Shown piece by piece: positions 10,178 through 18,800 of a DNA stretch of 64,000 bases. A program made the position numbers and the translations under genes. Below the pieces are notes generated by a model. It was not told the DNA's origin, searched no databases, and saw nothing but the letters and a program-made list of their open reading frames with translations. Positions within the stretch are counted from its first letter, which is position 1. Each line of letters opens with the position of its first letter. This DNA is from an uncultured Clostridia bacterium (GTDB lineage Bacteria > Bacillota > Clostridia > Oscillospirales > Ruminococcaceae): positions 62,001-126,000 of the forward strand of contig CANQUM010000001.1 of NCBI GenBank assembly GCA_947627045.1. Reading direction: 5' to 3'.

Positions 10178-10759
10178 ATGAGAACAGCCGAAATTGCAAG
10201 AAAAACAAAGGAAACAGACATAAATGTATTTGTAAAGCTGGACGGCGAGGGCAAGGTGTCAGTCGATACGGGAATAGGTTTTTTCGATCATATGCTGACA
10301 GCATTCGGTGTACATTCAGGAATTGATATGCAGATAAACGTAACGGGCGATTTAGATGTTGACAATCATCACACTGTTGAGGATACCGGAATTGTTTTAG
10401 GGCAGGCAATTTCAAAGGCTCTTGGAGACAAGTCGGGCATTGCAAGATACGGCAGTGCATATATACCTATGGACGAGGCTCTTGGTTTTTGTTCTCTTGA
10501 CATAAGCGGCAGACCGTTTTTGGTATTCAATGCAGATTTTGAGGGCGAGAAAATAGGGGAGTTGGATACTTGTCTTGTAGAGGAATTTTTCAGAGCGTTT
10601 GCATTCAATTCCGGAATAACTTTGCACATTTCAGAAATATACGGAAGTAACGATCACCACATATGTGAGGCACTGTTTAAAGCGGTCGCTCACTCATTTA
10701 AGATAGCAATTTCTTTGAATAAAAGCGGAGAGGTCTTATCTACTAAGGGAGTGTTATAA
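10178..10759 (+). CDS. hisB: Imidazoleglycerol-phosphate dehydratase
   Basis: Monofunctional HisB dehydratase of 193 aa, without the N-terminal phosphatase domain found in enterobacterial HisB. It converts imidazole glycerol phosphate to imidazole acetol phosphate using a di-manganese site. The paired His motifs of the two half-domains are visible: DNHHTVED near residue 65 and SNDHHICEALFKA near 155, with FFDHML near the N-terminus. A clear GGAGG precedes the ATG. Its stop codon abuts the GTG start of hisH, which suggests translational coupling. Confidence 0.97.
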   Translation: MRTAEIARKTKETDINVFVKLDGEGKVSVDTGIGFFDHMLTAFGVHSGIDMQINVTGDLDVDNHHTVEDTGIVLGQAISKALGDKSGIARYGSAYIPMDEALGFCSLDISGRPFLVFNADFEGEKIGELDTCLVEEFFRAFAFNSGITLHISEIYGSNDHHICEALFKAVAHSFKIAISLNKSGEVLSTKGVL

Positions 10760-11374
10760 GTGATAGCAATTATAGATTACGGTGCTGGAAATATATTCAG
10801 CGTTAAAAATGCACTAGATATGCTTGGTATAGAGAGCGTTCTGACGAAAGATAGAAAGGTTATTGAATCTTCTGACGCTATAATTCTTCCCGGTGTTGGG
10901 GCATTTCCGTGGGCGATGAGCGAGCTCAATAAGAGTGGTCTTATTGATACAATTAAGTACGAGGCAACTAAAAAGCCGTTTTTAGGTATTTGTCTGGGAA
11001 TGCAGCTTCTTTTTGATAAGGGCTACGAGTTTGAAGAGTGCAACGGTCTTGGTCTTATTCCAGGCAGGGTTGACAAAATTGACGAGCCTGAACTGATTAT
11101 CCCGCATATGGGCTGGAACAAGCTTGAATATAATATTAAGAATTGTTCGCTGTTTGAGGGATTGCCGGGAAATGATTATGTATACTTTGTACATTCATAT
11201 AAGGCATACTGCGATAACGACAATAAGAATTTGGTCGCTTACTGTGAATACGGAGATAAAGTTCCTGCTATGGTTTGGGACGGAAAGTATGTATTTGGAG
11301 CGCAGTTTCACCCTGAAAAGAGCGGAAAAACAGGGCTTAAAATTTTACAGAACTTTTCCAAAGAGATTAAATAA
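10760..11374 (+). CDS. hisH: Imidazole glycerol phosphate synthase, glutamine amidotransferase subunit
   Basis: HisH hydrolyses glutamine and channels ammonia to HisF. The class I amidotransferase triad is visible: the nucleophile in GICLGMQLL (near residue 79) and the His/Glu pair in QFHPEKSG near residue 184. The 204-aa length is normal. The start is a GTG directly after the hisB stop, with AAGGGAG eight to fifteen bases upstream. hisA normally lies between hisH and hisF, but here hisF follows after 26 nt. Confidence 0.96.
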   Translation: MIAIIDYGAGNIFSVKNALDMLGIESVLTKDRKVIESSDAIILPGVGAFPWAMSELNKSGLIDTIKYEATKKPFLGICLGMQLLFDKGYEFEECNGLGLIPGRVDKIDEPELIIPHMGWNKLEYNIKNCSLFEGLPGNDYVYFVHSYKAYCDNDNKNLVAYCEYGDKVPAMVWDGKYVFGAQFHPEKSGKTGLKILQNFSKEIK

Positions 11375-11400
11375 TATTCTTATTAAAACGGAGGATCAAA

Positions 11401-12189
11401 ATGCTTGCAAAAAGAATCATTCCCTGTCTTGACGTAAGAGACGGATATGTTGTAAAGGGCGTCAATTTTGAGGGAATAAGGGAAGTCGGCGATCCGGTTG
11501 AATTTGCATATGAGTATAATATGCAGGGCGCTGACGAAATAGTCTTTTATGATATAACCGCTTCCCATGAGGGCAGAGGGGCTATGCTTGACGTTGTGAG
11601 AAATACCGCAAAAAAAGTTTTTATTCCTCTTACTGTCGGCGGCGGAATAAAAACAATTGATGATTTTCGTGAAACGCTTAGGGCAGGGGCTGATAAGGTT
11701 TCGGTAAACTCGCAGGCTGTTCAGAATCCTGAGCTTATACGTGAAGCGGCTGATATATTCGGAAGTCAGTGCGTGGTTGTTGGAATAGACGCTAAAAAGG
11801 TATCAAACGGCAAGTGGACGGTATATATAAACGGCGGCAGAATAGATTATGGACTTGACCTTATTGAGTGGGTCAAGGAGATAGAAAAACTGGGTGCAGG
11901 TGAGATATGTCTGAATTCAATAGACACAGACGGCGTTCGGGGCGGTTACGATATAGAAATGCTGAATGCTGTCTGTGATGCTGTAAAAATCCCTGTAATA
12001 GCATCAGGTGGCTGCGGAAAGCTGGAGGATTTTCGTGACGCCTTTGAAAAGACTAATTGTTCTGCAGCACTTGCGGCTTCTTTGTTTCATTTTAAAGAGC
12101 TGACGGTAAATGATGTTAAATCATATCTTTTAAAATGCGGAGTGCCTGTGAGAGATGTGGGAAATAATCTGATGCCCAGATTATTCTGA
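11401..12189 (+). CDS. hisF: Imidazole glycerol phosphate synthase, cyclase subunit
   Basis: HisF is the TIM-barrel cyclase that joins ammonia from HisH to PRFAR, giving imidazole glycerol phosphate and AICAR. Seen: IPCLDVRDG with the catalytic Asp near residue 11, LTVGGGIK in the first phosphate site, VVGIDAKK with the second catalytic Asp, NSIDTDG and IASGGCG. At 262 aa it is ordinary HisF; I see no sign that it is a HisA/HisF fusion that could cover the missing HisA. GGAGG precedes the ATG. Confidence 0.97.
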   Translation: MLAKRIIPCLDVRDGYVVKGVNFEGIREVGDPVEFAYEYNMQGADEIVFYDITASHEGRGAMLDVVRNTAKKVFIPLTVGGGIKTIDDFRETLRAGADKVSVNSQAVQNPELIREAADIFGSQCVVVGIDAKKVSNGKWTVYINGGRIDYGLDLIEWVKEIEKLGAGEICLNSIDTDGVRGGYDIEMLNAVCDAVKIPVIASGGCGKLEDFRDAFEKTNCSAALAASLFHFKELTVNDVKSYLLKCGVPVRDVGNNLMPRLF

Positions 12190-12218
12190 GTAAATGCTTT
12201 GGTTGAAAGGAAATTCTA

Positions 12219-12566
12219 ATGAGCGTGATAAAAGTAGACATAAATAACCTTGATAAGTATTTTATCAAGTCGGAACTTGTTCCGGCTATTGCATTTGATG
12301 TTGACACAAAAACCGTTTTAATGCTTGCTTATATGAACAAAGAGAGCTTAAAGAAAACTCTTGAGACGGGTTACACGTGGTACTGGAGCCGTTCAAGGGG
12401 AGAGCTTTGGAACAAAGGTGCGACTAGCGGACATCTGCAAAAGGTTGTATCTATATACAGCGACTGCGACGACGACACATTGCTTTTAAATGTAAAGCAG
12501 ACGGGAGCTGCATGTCATACAGGCTCGTATAGCTGCTTTCTTAATGAAATGTATAATGACGAATAA
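12219..12566 (+). CDS. hisI: Phosphoribosyl-AMP cyclohydrolase
   Basis: HisI opens the adenine ring of phosphoribosyl-AMP. The 115-aa protein is monofunctional; the HisE activity is on the next gene rather than fused. The metal-binding motif is visible as [11 protein letters not shown] followed by TGAACHTG, with the family landmark [12 protein letters not shown] before it. It starts after a 29-nt gap from hisF. Confidence 0.95.
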   Translation: MSVIKVDINNLDKYFIKSELVPAIAFDVDTKTVLMLAYMNKESLKKTLETGYTWYWSRSRGELWNKGATSGHLQKVVSIYSDCDDDTLLLNVKQTGAACHTGSYSCFLNEMYNDE

Positions 12567-12579
12567 CGGAGGATTGAAA

Positions 12580-12903
12580 ATGGAAACTTTAAAAACTTTA
12601 GAACAGGTTGTTATATCCCGAAAGGAAGCTAAAGCAGAGGGTTCATATACCTGTTATCTATTTGAAAAAGGAATTGACAAGATACTCAAAAAAGTTGGCG
12701 AAGAAAGTGCAGAAACCATTATCGCCGCTAAGAACAAGGATAACTCGGAGCTTAAAGGCGAGGTTGCCGATCTTTTGTATCATCTTATGGTAATGTGCGT
12801 TGAAAGAGGCTTGGCTTGGAGCGAAGTTGAGGCGGTTCTTGACGAGCGCCACAATAAGACGGGAAACTTAAAGAAGATGAAAGTAGTTGACAAAAATACT
12901 TAA
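12580..12903 (+). CDS. hisE: Phosphoribosyl-ATP pyrophosphohydrolase
   Basis: HisE hydrolyses phosphoribosyl-ATP to phosphoribosyl-AMP. This is an all-alpha MazG-like protein of 107 aa with the metal-binding pattern KKVGEESAETIIAAK and ELKGEVADLLYHLMV. The open frame extends upstream into hisI (to 12544), but CGGAGG at 12567-12572 sets the start at ATG 12580. It is the last gene of the operon; a strong terminator begins 15 nt after its stop. Confidence 0.95.
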   Translation: METLKTLEQVVISRKEAKAEGSYTCYLFEKGIDKILKKVGEESAETIIAAKNKDNSELKGEVADLLYHLMVMCVERGLAWSEVEAVLDERHNKTGNLKKMKVVDKNT

Positions 12904-12917
12904 TAGTAATAGACAAG

Positions 12918-12950
12918 AAATCATTCGGGGAAGTCTCGAATGATTTTTTA
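12918..12950 (+). terminator. Rho-independent terminator of the his operon
   Basis: AAATCATTCG (12918-12927) pairs perfectly with CGAATGATTT (12937-12946), with a 9-nt loop and a T-tract. Confidence 0.93.
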
Positions 12951-13153
12951 TTATCTTATTTTGCTTTGGTTTTGCTGATTTCTTTTTTTATCTTTGCAAT
13001 TTATGTTGTAGTGCACAAAGAAAGGCTACTGTTTTTGTATAATTCTACAGAATTAATATTTTTACATAAATTTTACTTTACTTTCTATAATTTGTTTAAT
13101 ATAATATAAATATAGAATTCTATATACCTAAAATTTATAAAGGACGTGACATC

Positions 13154-14188
13154 ATGAAGTTAAAAAAATTATTATGTTTAACACTTACAACAACCATTGC
13201 ATTTACTGCAACATTAAGTTCATCATCTTCAATTTTTGCTGAGGACATTCAGGAAACTGAGGAAAGTCAGTGTTTTGGAAGTTTGATTTTAGAAAAAATG
13301 AAGAACGATTATGAGAATTCAAATGACGATACAATATCTGTTGGCAATTCTAATAACAATAGTTCTGAAATATCACCAATGTGGACTGGTAGTGTACATG
13401 ATGAAATTATATTTAACAACAACTTTAACTATTTCCCCGAAAAATATGAAGATTTAGTTATGAAAATATGCAGATGGTGTGATGATACAAGTAGAATTCC
13501 TAGTACCACTTGTTTGCATGCAAATAGAAATTATGTTGCAACAATAAAGTTTTTATGGACTTTTGCAAAGAAAATAAGTGTTGATAATGGTCAGTCTTGT
13601 AGTGCACAATCAAGTAAAGCTAAAAAAGATTGTTTAGCAATGTTCAGCAAGACAAAATTTGATAATAGAAATGCTGATAAAAAAGATTATGTAGAATTAG
13701 TGAACTTAGCTAATACAGCGGAATATGTAATAAATAATTATGGTAAAACTAAGACGGGAAATGAGCGAAAATATTTGATTTATGGATTAATTATGCATGT
13801 TATTGGTGATTTAACAGCACATAGAACTATTGTACCAAAGTTTTTATTCGACAGGGCTACAGATTCAAATTACGTTAACAGTAAAAATAGATTTGATAAA
13901 AGTGATTTTACAAGTACAGAGTGGTCAAAATTATTATCATCTTATAATAACGGTTCACTTGATTTTGCCGAAATAAAAAATTGTGTTGCTAAAAGTAAAA
14001 ATAGTAAAATGTTATCAAGATATGAAGATAACCCGAAGGTAGTTCCAAACAGAGTATTAGCTGCTGAAACTATGGCTGAATATTTTATGCATTATTTTAG
14101 CAAGGGATTTCTTATTACTATTTTTGATATACCATATTATAATGTTGATTTAATTTATTATGATAGTAAATATAAACTGCAAATATAG
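13154..14188 (+). CDS. Secreted protein resembling zinc-dependent phospholipase C
   Basis: A 344-aa exported protein. The signal peptide ends near Ala29 (SIFA|ED), followed by a low-complexity Asn/Ser-rich stretch. The conserved part begins at W77-x4-H82 and has D110 and H122 (12 apart, as Asp56/His68 of clostridial alpha-toxin), then MHVIGDLTAH with H215, D219 and H223. That H-x3-GD-x-x-x-H pattern recalls the zinc ligands of the phospholipase C / S1-P1 nuclease fold. The order and spacing suggest this fold with an N-terminal Trp exposed by propeptide cleavage, but overall similarity is weak. The gene is more AT-rich than the his genes. A ribosome binding site (AAAGGA) precedes the ATG. An unrelated Zn hydrolase is possible. 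Confidence 0.5.
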   Translation: MKLKKLLCLTLTTTIAFTATLSSSSSIFAEDIQETEESQCFGSLILEKMKNDYENSNDDTISVGNSNNNSSEISPMWTGSVHDEIIFNNNFNYFPEKYEDLVMKICRWCDDTSRIPSTTCLHANRNYVATIKFLWTFAKKISVDNGQSCSAQSSKAKKDCLAMFSKTKFDNRNADKKDYVELVNLANTAEYVINNYGKTKTGNERKYLIYGLIMHVIGDLTAHRTIVPKFLFDRATDSNYVNSKNRFDKSDFTSTEWSKLLSSYNNGSLDFAEIKNCVAKSKNSKMLSRYEDNPKVVPNRVLAAETMAEYFMHYFSKGFLITIFDIPYYNVDLIYYDSKYKLQI

Positions 14189-14212
14189 TTAAATTAATAT
14201 TGAGGTGATAAC

Positions 14213-15211
14213 ATGAAAAGATTTTTTTCGTATTTAATGATATTAATTATGATTATGACTATGTGCACAATTAATCTTACATCTTATGCTTTTGTCTATA
14301 ACGATAATATGACAAACTTTGAAGAAGATAATTTCACCTACTGTATAGACAGTGAAACATCATCTGCCGTAATAGTTGATATAAAAGCAGATACTAGAAT
14401 ACTTAATATTCCGGAAACAGTGGTATGCAAAGGTATTACTTATCCGATAAAGTATTTATCTATTTTTACTACACGTGGATATTCGTCATTTTCATCAGTT
14501 TTGGAAACAATAAATGTTAGTAAAAATATTGAACAAATTGATCTTTTTGATATAGGTTATTATAACGGATTACTTAGTGTTTTAAAAGTAATTAATGTTC
14601 CGTCTGGTTCAAAACTTAAAGAATTATCTTTACCTTCTTGTCCAAAGCTGAAAAAAATAAATATAACTTCCGATTCGGGATTGATAAATATAAGTATTGA
14701 CGGTTGTCCTAAATTGAAAAAACTCTCCCTGCCGAAAACGGTTAAATATTGCAATGTTGGAAAAGATGCGCCTAAGCTGAAGGTTAAAATAGCAAAAAGT
14801 AATAAGTATCTAAAGGTTAAGGGAAATCAGATACTTTCAAATGACGGAAAAAAATTAATTGATATAGTAGGGAACAAAAGCAAGGTTACAGTTTATAAAA
14901 CAGTAAAAGTAGTTGATAGTTGTCTTGATAATAAATATTTGAAACAATTAACTATAGGGCAAAATGTCAATAAATTTTCAGATAGTTTATTAAATATAAG
15001 TAAAAAAATAAAAATAGTATTAAAGCATAAAAATAAAGCACCTAAAATCAAAAAGAAATCAATTTGGGCTTATGACATAAAAGGCATAAATTTTCATGTT
15101 CAAAATAAAAGGGTAGCAAAAGACCTTAAAAAGAAATTAAAAGCTAGTGGAATAGAAAAAGCAAAAATCCTGATAGGCAAGAAAGTTATCTATAAGATTG
15201 AAAACTATTAG
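14213..15211 (+). CDS. Secreted leucine-rich-repeat-like protein (BspA type), lysine-rich
   Basis: A 332-aa exported protein with a signal peptide of about 27 aa (hydrophobic core LMILIMIMTM). The middle contains irregular LRR_5/BspA-like units such as LKVINVPSGSKLKELSLPS and CPKLKKLSLPKTVK, spaced about 22-25 residues apart. The C-terminal third is very lysine-rich. No anchor or catalytic motif is seen. LRR_5 proteins commonly act in adhesion or protein binding, but the role here is unknown. It lies 24 nt after the phospholipase-like gene on the same strand, so the two may be co-expressed. Both share AT-rich codon use. Confidence 0.6.
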   Translation: MKRFFSYLMILIMIMTMCTINLTSYAFVYNDNMTNFEEDNFTYCIDSETSSAVIVDIKADTRILNIPETVVCKGITYPIKYLSIFTTRGYSSFSSVLETINVSKNIEQIDLFDIGYYNGLLSVLKVINVPSGSKLKELSLPSCPKLKKINITSDSGLINISIDGCPKLKKLSLPKTVKYCNVGKDAPKLKVKIAKSNKYLKVKGNQILSNDGKKLIDIVGNKSKVTVYKTVKVVDSCLDNKYLKQLTIGQNVNKFSDSLLNISKKIKIVLKHKNKAPKIKKKSIWAYDIKGINFHVQNKRVAKDLKKKLKASGIEKAKILIGKKVIYKIENY

Positions 15212-15216
15212 CACTT

Positions 15217-15243
15217 AAGCAGGCACAGATGTGTCTGCTTTTA
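15217..15243 (+). terminator. Terminator after the LRR-like gene
   Basis: AAGCAGGCACA pairs with TGTGTCTGCTT (one G-T pair, very tight loop), followed by a short T-run. Confidence 0.7.
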
Positions 15244-15274
15244 AATTGCATATGGAGTTCGCACTTAAGGTAAT

Positions 15275-15309
15275 AAAACCCCTCGACGCAATGCGCATTG
15301 AGGGGTTTT
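15275..15309. terminator. Bidirectional terminator between convergent genes
   Basis: AAAACCCCTC (15275-15284) pairs with GAGGGGTTTT (15300-15309), giving an A-tract on one side and a T-tract on the other. The loop contains the palindrome AATGCGCATT. It can serve the minus-strand gene ending at 15314 as well as plus-strand transcription. Confidence 0.9.
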
Positions 15310-15313
15310 GGAA

Positions 15314-16165
15314 TTACTCTGTTTCAGTTTGTGCTACTTCCTGCTGTGTTTGAGCTGGCTGTTCAGACACAGGTTCGTGTACTCTTGCAGAATTGAGCAT
15401 TTCTGTTTCTTCTAACGATCTGGGGAAAAATTCGTTGGTTGGGAATTTAATTTTCTCAAACAGTTCACAGGGGGAGTCTGTGGTTGTTGAGCATTCCTTG
15501 CTTGGTATGCAGTAGTCGTATGCCGGAACGAGAATAGGTACTGGACGTGAAAGCTGGACTATTGAGAAAAGTCCTATTGTTATGTAAGCTACCTTTGGTA
15601 CAGACGGCGGTGTTGGACTGTCTCCGGCATTGTTATCATCGCACTGAATAGGGCAGCCACAGTTGTTGAATCGATGTTTAGGCAGCAGTTTACAGTCTAA
15701 AGAAATAGGTTCTACAACGCTTACCGTTGCTCTTGGCAGAGTTTGTGAGTAGTATCCGTTAGTATTGACTTCCGTCGTATCATCTGAAGAAAAGTATTTT
15801 GTATTTCCGTCGCCGCCGTATAGAATAACCTTTTTGCTGAAGGTCGTAACGCCGTTAAGAGTTGTTGAAGGCAGCGAAACATTTGTAAATGCTTCAATTT
15901 CAACATTGAAGGTGTAGGTGAGGTCAACAGAGAAAAAACCCTTGTTGAACGGAACAGGTTCAATGTCAAACACCGTATTTACAACTTCAACGCTTTTGCA
16001 CTTGATAAATGTTGCATTTGCAACAATCGCTTGATCTTCTGCGCTGCCGAAAACAACTTGCAGATCTTCAATGCAGTCTTTATCAGAACAGCTGTCGAAG
16101 ATCCTCATAGCCTCAATGCAAACGGCTTCGCTGAATGCGGCTGAATTAGCATTTAAGTCGCTCAT
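15314..16165 (-). CDS. Conserved clostridial protein of unknown function, cysteine-rich
   Basis: A 283-aa protein with no signal peptide or membrane segment. The N-terminal part carries CIEAMRIFDSCSDKDCIEDL, and beta-rich sequence with further cysteines follows (for example NNCGCPIQCDD near residue 170). A Pro/Ser linker sits near 185, and the C-terminus is rich in Gln and Glu. I recognise it only as a type common in Clostridia. The beta-rich, Cys-bearing make-up recalls DUF3794-type spore envelope proteins, but I cannot assign it. AAAGGAGG eight bases upstream of the ATG supports the start. It is a single gene with its own terminator. Confidence 0.7.
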   Translation of the reverse strand: MSDLNANSAAFSEAVCIEAMRIFDSCSDKDCIEDLQVVFGSAEDQAIVANATFIKCKSVEVVNTVFDIEPVPFNKGFFSVDLTYTFNVEIEAFTNVSLPSTTLNGVTTFSKKVILYGGDGNTKYFSSDDTTEVNTNGYYSQTLPRATVSVVEPISLDCKLLPKHRFNNCGCPIQCDDNNAGDSPTPPSVPKVAYITIGLFSIVQLSRPVPILVPAYDYCIPSKECSTTTDSPCELFEKIKFPTNEFFPRSLEETEMLNSARVHEPVSEQPAQTQQEVAQTETE

Positions 16166-16264
16166 ATAAGTTTCCTCCTTTAATTAAATTTGAAGTTTTA
16201 GACTTCTATATATCTTATTCAAAATTATTAATTTTGTGCATATTCAAAGAGCATTCGAGGTTTT

Positions 16265-16293
16265 GCATTATACAAGCACTAGCAATCATATTA
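16265..16293 (+). promoter_or_regulatory. Possible forespore-type (sigma-G-like) promoter of the YlmC gene
   Basis: GCATT (16265-16269) and CATATTA (16287-16293) are 17 bp apart. The -10 fits the sigma-G form CAT-N-H-TA; the -35 is imperfect. A competing sigma-A -10, TATAAT, lies at 16313-16318 with a poor -35. Tentative. Confidence 0.25.
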
Positions 16294-16343
16294 TTAATGA
16301 GATATAATGACGTTTTACTGTATTACAGAGGGTGTGAGGGAAA

Positions 16344-16634
16344 ATGATATGTCAGTTTGCAGAACTTAAAAACAAAGAGGTTATAAACGTAAACACAGGA
16401 ATAAAGCTCGGTTACGTTGACGATATTGAAATTAATACCGACAGCTATGAAATTGTGAATATGGTCGTGTACGGGCGACCTAAGTTTTTTGGCTTATTCG
16501 GTCATGAGGATGATTTGCTTATAGGATTTGATAATATTCAGCTTATCGGTGAGGATACTATTTTGGTTTCAATGCAAAACAGTACAATATGTACAAAAAC
16601 AAAAGGAATTAAGGTTGAAAATTTGTTTAAATAG
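16344..16634 (+). CDS. YlmC/YmxH family PRC-barrel sporulation protein
   Basis: A 96-aa protein of the YlmC/YmxH family, small PRC-barrel proteins widespread in spore formers. Seen: ELKNKEVINVNTGIKLGYVDDIEI, the typical PRC-barrel opening, and the GRPKFFGLFGHEDD segment found in this family. No catalytic function is known. It is a single gene between the convergent conserved gene and the rpsB leader. GAGGG precedes the ATG. Confidence 0.85.
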   Translation: MICQFAELKNKEVINVNTGIKLGYVDDIEINTDSYEIVNMVVYGRPKFFGLFGHEDDLLIGFDNIQLIGEDTILVSMQNSTICTKTKGIKVENLFK

Positions 16635-16649
16635 ATTTCAAATAAATTC

Positions 16650-16678
16650 TTGTATTGAAGCATAAAAAATGGTATAAT
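16650..16678 (+). promoter_or_regulatory. Probable rpsB promoter
   Basis: A perfect TATAAT (16673-16678) sits 17 bp after TTGTAT (16650-16655), a weak -35. The predicted start near 16685 gives a leader of about 128 nt. Confidence 0.6.
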
Positions 16679-16706
16679 ATTTAAGCAATTCGCACGCTTA
16701 TCATTT

Positions 16707-16779
16707 GCATTAGGTTCCTGAAATTTATCAGGTAGAATGCTTGCTAAGATAATGCGGAGGACCGTCTGAGTTTCAGGCG
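16707..16779 (+). promoter_or_regulatory. Structured rpsB 5' leader, candidate autoregulatory RNA
   Basis: Two hairpins lie in the rpsB leader. The first has an outer stem GCATT (16707-16711)/AATGC (16736-16740), an asymmetric internal loop and an inner stem CCTGA (16717-16721)/TCAGG (16728-16732). The second is CGTCTGA (16763-16769)/TCAGGCG (16773-16779) with a 3-nt loop. A stem with an asymmetric internal loop fits ribosomal-protein feedback sites. I cannot match it to a named family. Confidence 0.5.
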
Positions 16780-16812
16780 AATAAAAAACCAATTTATTAA
16801 GGAGGAACTACC

Positions 16813-17631
16813 ATGGGAGTAGTATCAATGAAACAACTTCTTGAAGCAGGTGTACACTTTGGTCATCAGACAAGAAGATGGAACCCGAAAATGGCACCGT
16901 ACATTTTCACAGAAAGAAACGGAATTTACATTATCGATCTTCAAAAGACAGTTTCCAAATTGGAAGAAGCATATATGTTTATTCGTGAGCTTTCAGAAAA
17001 CGGAGAGGAAATTCTCTTTGTTGGAACTAAAAAGCAGGCAGCTGATTCAGTAAAGGAAGAGGCAACAAGAGCAGAGGCACATTATGTAAATGCTAGATGG
17101 CTCGGCGGAATGATGACAAACTTCAGAACAATCAGGCAAAGAGTAAAGAGACTTGAACAGCTTCATCAAATGGAAGAAGACGGAACATTTGCTTTGCTGC
17201 CTAAGAAGGAAGTTATCAAGCTGAATCTTGAAATAGAAAAGCTTGAAAAGTTTATGGGCGGAATCAAGAATATGAACAAACTGCCGGGAGCATTATTTGT
17301 AGTAGACCCGAGAAAGGAAAGAATAGCAGTATTAGAGGCTAAAAAGCTGGGAATACCGGTTGTAGCTATTGTTGATACAAACTGCGATCCTGATGATATT
17401 GACTATGTTATTCCCGGAAATGATGATGCAATAAGAGCAGTAAAGCTGATCGCAGGAGCATTGGCTGACGCTATTATTGAGGGCAGACAGGGCGAGCAAA
17501 ACACCGCTGAAAATTCAGGTGATACTGAAGAAAATGCAGAAAAAACAGAAGAAACTTCTGTAGAAGAGGCAGATGAAGAATCAGTTGAAGATGCAGTTGA
17601 GGAATCAACAGAAGAAACAACTGAGGAATAA
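16813..17631 (+). CDS. rpsB: 30S ribosomal protein S2
   Basis: A 272-aa S2 protein. Landmarks: the N-terminal [45 protein letters not shown] and [20 protein letters not shown]. After about residue 232 it carries a strongly acidic Glu/Thr-rich tail of roughly 40 residues, an extension common in Clostridia and of unclear role. AAGGAGG lies ideally before the ATG. It is co-transcribed with tsf. Confidence 0.98.
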   Translation: MGVVSMKQLLEAGVHFGHQTRRWNPKMAPYIFTERNGIYIIDLQKTVSKLEEAYMFIRELSENGEEILFVGTKKQAADSVKEEATRAEAHYVNARWLGGMMTNFRTIRQRVKRLEQLHQMEEDGTFALLPKKEVIKLNLEIEKLEKFMGGIKNMNKLPGALFVVDPRKERIAVLEAKKLGIPVVAIVDTNCDPDDIDYVIPGNDDAIRAVKLIAGALADAIIEGRQGEQNTAENSGDTEENAEKTEETSVEEADEESVEDAVEESTEETTEE

Positions 17632-17662
17632 TTTAATGTAAATAATCAAGAAATAATATATC

Positions 17663-17701
17663 CAAGGGTCTCCTTGTGAAATCGGCAGGGTAACTCCTGC
17701 C
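17663..17701 (+). promoter_or_regulatory. Paired hairpins in the rpsB-tsf spacer
   Basis: CAAGG/CCTTG (17663-17667 and 17672-17676) and GGCAGG/CCTGCC (17684-17689 and 17696-17701) form two consecutive stems, followed by TTAGTTTTAAAA, which is not a clean T-tract. They could attenuate or stabilise the tsf message. Confidence 0.35.
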
Positions 17702-17734
17702 TTAGTTTTAAAACAGAATTTGGAGGAAAATAAA

Positions 17735-18655
17735 ATGGCAAATATCACAGCAAAAGAAGTTGCTGAACTGAGAAAGCAAACAGGCGTCGGAATGATGGAT
17801 TGTAAAAAGGCTTTAGTTGAGGCTGACGGAGATACAGAAAAGGCTATACTGATTCTTCGAGAAAAGGGACTTGCTACACAGGCAAAGAAGGCAGGAAGAT
17901 CTGCTTCAGAGGGAATAGTTACAGCTGTTGTTAAAGACGGCATAGGTGTTGTAGTAGAAGTAAACTCAGAGACTGACTTTGTTGCACAGAACGATCAGTT
18001 TAAGGCATTTGTTAATACAGTTGCCGATACAATTATCGAGAGCAATCCTGCTGATGTAGACGCTTTACTGGCTACAAAAGCAAGCGGAAGCGATATGACC
18101 GTTAAGGAGTTATATGACGAGCTCTTCTTAAAAATCAGAGAGAATATGAGCATTCGCCGTTTTGTAAGATTAGAAGGTATCTTGGTTCCGTATGTACACG
18201 GCGGCGGCAGTATCGGCGTTATGGTTAAGCTCGACACTGATATAGCACCTGACAATGCAGAGATGCTTACTGCAGGTAAAGATTGCGCACTTCAGGTAGC
18301 AGCTATGAATCCTAGGTATTTAGACGAAGCGTCAGTACCAGAGTCGGCAATTGAAGAGGAAAAGAACATTATGCTTGTTCAGATGAATGAGGACCCGAAA
18401 ATGGCTTCAAAGCCTGAACAGGTCAAGGCTAAAATCATTGACGGCAAGATTGGAAAGTTCTATAAGGAAAACTGTCTGCTTGACCAGACATTCGTTAAGG
18501 ATGACAAGGTATCTGTTAAGCAGTATCTTGACAGTGTTGCAAAGGCTCAGGGCGGAAAGCTGACGGTTTCTGAGTTTGTAAGATACGAGCGTGGCGAGGG
18601 AATTGAAAAGAAACAGGATAACTTCGCTGATGAAGTAGCTTCAATGATCAAGTAA
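17735..18655 (+). CDS. tsf: Translation elongation factor Ts
   Basis: EF-Ts is the guanine nucleotide exchange factor for EF-Tu. The 306-aa protein opens with the UBA-like helix region VAELRKQTGVGMMDCKKAL. It contains the nucleotide-exchange core with NSETDFVAQN (the TDFV motif contacts EF-Tu) and ends in the dimerisation domain. An in-frame TTG at 17720 overlaps the GGAGG at 17722-17726, so ATG 17735 is chosen. It follows rpsB after 103 nt and ends in a terminator. Confidence 0.97.
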   Translation: MANITAKEVAELRKQTGVGMMDCKKALVEADGDTEKAILILREKGLATQAKKAGRSASEGIVTAVVKDGIGVVVEVNSETDFVAQNDQFKAFVNTVADTIIESNPADVDALLATKASGSDMTVKELYDELFLKIRENMSIRRFVRLEGILVPYVHGGGSIGVMVKLDTDIAPDNAEMLTAGKDCALQVAAMNPRYLDEASVPESAIEEEKNIMLVQMNEDPKMASKPEQVKAKIIDGKIGKFYKENCLLDQTFVKDDKVSVKQYLDSVAKAQGGKLTVSEFVRYERGEGIEKKQDNFADEVASMIK

Positions 18656-18679
18656 TATAATTCATCGACTAAAAATTAT

Positions 18680-18708
18680 GAGCAGTCAATATTTTGGCTG
18701 CTCTTTTT
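18680..18708 (+). terminator. Terminator of rpsB-tsf
   Basis: GAGCAG (18680-18685) pairs with CTGCTC (18698-18703), followed by five T. Confidence 0.88.
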
Positions 18709-18756
18709 ATGTTAAAATAATTTCTAATTTGTGTAAATTATTAGCTTAAATAAATA

Positions 18757-18782
18757 ACCCCGAAAGCATAAGCCTTCGGGGT
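18757..18782 (-). terminator. Terminator of rplM-rpsI
   Basis: ACCCCGAA (18757-18764) pairs with TTCGGGGT (18775-18782). On the minus strand a TTATTTATTTA run follows the stem. Confidence 0.85.
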
Positions 18783-18800
18783 ATAAATATACATAAATAA

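Noticed and set aside
11401-12189. hisF as a HisA/HisF fusion covering the missing step
   Set aside because: The length and motifs are those of ordinary HisF, with no second barrel.
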